A stretch of DNA of 34,158 nucleotides from Spirochaetota bacterium (lineage in GTDB: Bacteria; Spirochaetota; Spirochaetia; Treponematales; Breznakiellaceae). A program made the position numbers and the translations under genes. Location: assembly GCA_009778155.1 (NCBI GenBank), contig WRKI01000348.1, positions 1 through 34,158 on the forward strand, read 5' to 3'. Each line of letters opens with the position of its first letter. The stretch's first letter is position 1. The notes under the pieces were generated by a model that worked only from the letters and a program-made list of their open reading frames with translations, was not told the origin of the DNA and made no database searches. This document shows, in pieces, positions 34,007-34,158 of the stretch.

Positions 34007-34158
34007 AAAAAACGGGCTAACCTGCCGCCAAAGCAGGGCCAAGCGCTTGCCGCGTAGCCTTTAGGCATGGGGCATCCTGCCTTGCAGAGAATTGTCGAGG
34101 ATATTGCCTGTATAAGGAAACTTATCGCCCTGCAACCGCACAGCCCCAAATTGGGGGG

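Noticed and set aside
33964-34149. 61-residue minus-strand ORF at the window end
   Set aside because: It overlaps the likely promoter and ribosome-binding site of the AAA+ gene and has no recognisable product.

Overview
The window looks like a chromosomal segment of a host-associated spirochaete, probably Treponema-like. That placement is an inference from overall protein resemblance, a relaxed lipobox (FTAC), an EFR1-type ferredoxin, a pyruvate phosphate dikinase and treponeme-like leucine-rich-repeat proteins; no rRNA or tRNA gene is present to confirm it. Codon use is moderately GC-rich in the housekeeping genes. The sequence reads as visibly more AT-rich at about 13.8-16.1 kb and 24-34 kb, which I take to be accessory DNA.

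Left part (0-11 kb). An exported OmpA-family protein is followed by ribosomal proteins L13 and S9 (rplM, rpsI). On the opposite strand, reading leftwards, a pyrimidine operon runs uraA - DAACS-family symporter - pyrF - pyrE. Its 5' leader looks like an attenuator: promoter, intrinsic terminator, then a 43-codon ORF that overlaps the uraA start. A divergently transcribed methyl-accepting chemotaxis protein and a glutaminase-less NAD synthetase follow.

Middle part (11-24 kb). A lipoprotein-type fumarate-reductase-like flavoprotein is split by a one-base frameshift in a poly-G tract. It is followed by an EFR1 ferredoxin, two tandem leucine-rich-repeat paralogues, a conserved-looking 63-aa protein and a DEAH helicase (HrpA-like), all on the minus strand. 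Then come, on the plus strand, ppdK with a 131-residue histone-H1-like Ala/Lys tail and a zinc-ribbon/TPR protein.

Right part (24-34 kb). Six tightly packed minus-strand genes form one operon: a Ycf46-type AAA+ ATPase, a large UPF1/COG1112-like SF1 helicase, a protein with a C-terminal PLD-like HDR motif, a protein with a possible degenerate PLD fold plus a long coiled coil, a DUF2997 protein, and a DUF1257 (Ycf35)-like protein carrying a coiled-coil insert. Gene spacing is -4 to +4 bases throughout. The helicase plus PLD pairing recalls anti-phage systems such as Mokosh, but the full gene set does not match any system I can name. This is the best candidate for an undescribed conflict or defence system.

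Several palindromes with a shared CTGATTA core (2.74, 9.98 and 24.0 kb) sit at gene ends and appear to be a dispersed terminator/repeat family. I saw no CRISPR array, insertion sequence or integrase.
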